Origin: Candidatus Electrothrix marina
GTDB taxonomy: Bacteria > Desulfobacterota > Desulfobulbia > Desulfobulbales > Desulfobulbaceae
Reading direction: 5' to 3'
Assembly (NCBI GenBank): GCA_004028495.1
Contig: MTKS01000042.1
Span: 1-9,219, forward strand
DNA length: 9,219 nucleotides
Part shown: positions 7,442 to 9,219 of the stretch, in pieces
How the letters are laid out: each line of letters opens with the position of its first letter
Position numbering within the stretch: the first letter of the stretch is position 1
The notes under the pieces: model-generated
The model's database searches: none
Seen by the model: only the letters and a program-made list of their open reading frames with translations
Told to the model about the DNA's origin: nothing
Position numbers and translations under genes: made by a program

Positions 7442-8131
7442 ATGGCGGGTCAAAAACGAATTACCTCTTGGGTGCAAACAGAAATCGGCACTGATGAAGA
7501 GTGGGAAAGGGCATATAAAGCGTTTGAAACTCCGGAGGAGGAGATTGCGAAATTCAAAAAACGCTTAATTTCTCTCGGTGCTGCCGACTGGCCGAGGGAT
7601 GCCGATGTGGTGGAGCTGTTCTGCGGGCGAGGGAACGGACTTGTAGTTCTGGAGGAATGCGGGTTCACCTCTGTTGAAGGGGTTGATTTAAGCAAGGCGT
7701 TATTAAAGGAATATTCGGGAAATGCAAAGCTCTATGCCGGAGACTGCCGCACTCTGCAATTCCAGGACATGTCCAAGGATATTGTTCTTGTTCAGGGAGG
7801 ACTTCACCATCTTCCCATCCTTCCCGAGGATCTTGAAAAGGTGTTGCTTGAAGTACAAAGAATTCTCAAGCCGGGAGGACGTTTTATTTTTGTTGAGCCT
7901 TGGCAGACACCTTTTCTGGCAGCTGTTCACTATGCCTGTTCAATATCCGTGCTGACCTCATGCTGGCCTAAGCTGAAAGCCCTTCATGATATGATTGAAG
8001 GTGAAAAAGAAACATACTTCAGGTGGCTTGGCCAAAAAAAGATGGTTGTTGCAATGCTTGATAAATATTTTCTTCAGGAGAAAAAAGACGCCCGTTTCGG
8101 AAAACTTTTTTATATCGGAGTATCTCGCTGA
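7442..8131 (+). CDS. Class I SAM-dependent methyltransferase
   Basis: A 229-residue methyltransferase. Motif I is VVELFCGRGNG (56-66); the second glycine position keeps the pattern, while the more common D/E-x-G-x-G reads E-L-F-C-G-R-G-N-G. The acidic strand-2 residue lies in GVDLS (80-84), VQGGLHHLP (117-125) is the motif IV region, and LKPGGRFIFVEPW is the motif VI strand. An N-terminal helical segment of about 50 residues precedes the fold. The start is six bases after the previous stop. The Shine-Dalgarno sequence AGGAGG (7423-7428) lies in the preceding gene with a 13-base spacer, which is long but usable. No second start closer to it was found. It is the last gene of the polysaccharide block; only five bases separate its stop from the antitoxin remnant. 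It is not closely similar to the preceding methyltransferase by eye. Substrate unknown. Confidence 0.87.
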   Translation: MAGQKRITSWVQTEIGTDEEWERAYKAFETPEEEIAKFKKRLISLGAADWPRDADVVELFCGRGNGLVVLEECGFTSVEGVDLSKALLKEYSGNAKLYAGDCRTLQFQDMSKDIVLVQGGLHHLPILPEDLEKVLLEVQRILKPGGRFIFVEPWQTPFLAAVHYACSISVLTSCWPKLKALHDMIEGEKETYFRWLGQKKMVVAMLDKYFLQEKKDARFGKLFYIGVSR

Positions 8132-8135
8132 AGAT

Positions 8136-8292
8136 TTAAAGACGGTCGAGCAATTCTTCATACGCCTGAACCGCGATGCGGTAAAAAACCGGTTTGTTGC
8201 GGTTCAGGAGGGCGACAGGGTCTTCGATATAGCACCCGGGTGGTCACCAACTCGTATACATCACAGCCCATCACAACCGATATCTGTATCAT
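8136..8292 (-). pseudogene. Decayed StbD/RelB/YefM-like antitoxin gene
   Basis: Read on the minus strand, 8243 down to 8136 is open and encodes EDPVALLNRNKPVFYRI followed by AVQAYEELLDRL and a TAA (8138-8136). This strongly resembles the conserved core of StbD/RelB/YefM-type antitoxins, in which a ...PVA-x-LN-x-NKP-x-x-Y core precedes a YE-x-L helix. Family members usually continue with an ED-x-ELN-type helix to about 75-90 residues; here the stop comes early. In another frame, an ATG at 8292 has a good AAGGA ribosome-binding site seven bases upstream and reads MIQISVVMGCDVYEL. Joining that start to the antitoxin core needs one frameshift: the span is 157 bases, one more than a multiple of three, near the CTATAT at about 8227-8235. 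No RelE-like toxin follows; the methyltransferase stop is only five bases away. The antitoxin-like core is clear by eye; assignment of the N-terminus is inference, and a sequencing error is an alternative to real decay. Confidence 0.6.
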
Positions 8293-8293
8293 C

Positions 8294-8312
8294 AAATTAT
8301 CCTTGATAATTT
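8294..8312. promoter_or_regulatory. Perfect 8-bp inverted repeat over the antitoxin RBS (candidate operator)
   Basis: AAATTATC-CTT-GATAATTT is a perfect palindrome with a three-base centre. On the minus strand it contains the AAGGA of the antitoxin-like gene and lies directly before its ATG at 8292. Antitoxins often bind palindromes overlapping their own promoter or ribosome-binding site, so it could be a relic operator; a translation-blocking hairpin is the alternative. It has no trailing T run, so it is not a normal terminator. Confidence 0.4.
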
Positions 8313-8339
8313 CCACCTGCCAGGCAATTTTTGCTTTGT

Positions 8340-8368
8340 TTGTCAGCTTCCTTTCTGTCAATTATAAA
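8340..8368 (+). promoter_or_regulatory. Possible sigma-70-type promoter for the repeat protein
   Basis: TTGTCA (8340-8345), a 17-base spacer and TATAAA (8363-8368) make a near-consensus sigma-70-like pair upstream of the GTG at 8380. A start near 8375 would leave almost no leader and would exclude the AAAAGG ribosome-binding site at 8366-8371. So either this promoter makes a near-leaderless mRNA or transcription begins further upstream. The region is AT-rich, so a chance match is quite possible. Confidence 0.3.
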
Positions 8369-8379
8369 AGGCCATCGTT

Positions 8380-9219
<840 letters not shown>

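Noticed and set aside
8165..8208. Perfect 10-bp inverted repeat CCTGAACCGC...GCGGTTCAGG, first taken as a terminator or REP-like element.
   Set aside because: There is no T run after it and the loop is 24 bases. It falls within the antitoxin-like coding core, where the arms encode LNR and AVQ, so protein coding can explain it.

Overview
The window is a compact, entirely plus-strand surface-polysaccharide (O-antigen or capsule type) cluster, positions 1-8131, followed by an unrelated and more disordered tail, 8132-9219. The envelope chemistry (Wzt-type exporter ATPase, polyprenyl-phosphate-sugar synthase, polytopic GT-C-like protein) points to a Gram-negative bacterium. The moderate base composition and gene style would suit a proteobacterium or Desulfobacterota member, but nothing here fixes the taxon, and that is only a guess.

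Layout. (1) 1-1230: the ATPase of an ABC polysaccharide exporter, 5' end cut by the window edge, with a C-terminal Wzt-like sugar-recognition domain. (2) 1227-1358: a possible 43-residue ORF exactly bridging the gap to the next gene. (3) 1351-2499: a SAM-dependent methyltransferase with a short coiled-coil and basic/aromatic tail. (4) 2522-4210: a GT4-type (GT-B) glycosyltransferase with an extra C-terminal beta-rich domain. (5) 4207-5637: a polytopic membrane protein resembling GT-C glycosyltransferases. (6) 5634-6830: a GT2 polyprenyl-phosphate sugar synthase with four C-terminal membrane helices. (7, 8) 6827-7435 and 7442-8131: two small class I methyltransferases. Junctions 4207, 5634 and 6827 are all ATGA stop/start overlaps, so the block looks like one translationally coupled operon.

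How they may work together. Cytoplasmic glycosyltransferases build a lipid-linked glycan. Methyltransferases may decorate or cap it. The Wzt-like C-terminal domain may read that feature before export. The GT2/GT-C pair looks like a periplasmic side-branch system: the GT2 enzyme makes a polyprenyl-phosphate sugar and the polytopic protein transfers it. The roles come from family knowledge; substrates cannot be read from sequence.

Tail. Five bases after the last methyltransferase there is, on the minus strand, what looks like a decayed StbD/RelB/YefM-like antitoxin gene (8136-8292) with a plausible ribosome-binding site, a frameshift and no adjacent toxin. It marks the boundary of the sugar cluster. 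Then, from a GTG at 8380 and running off the window end, comes a membrane-anchored protein. It has one N-terminal helix, eight prolines and eleven threonines encoded by pure triplet repeats, and two tandem copies of a domain of at least 61 residues (41/61 identical) with an OB-fold-like pattern. This last gene is the least familiar object in the window.
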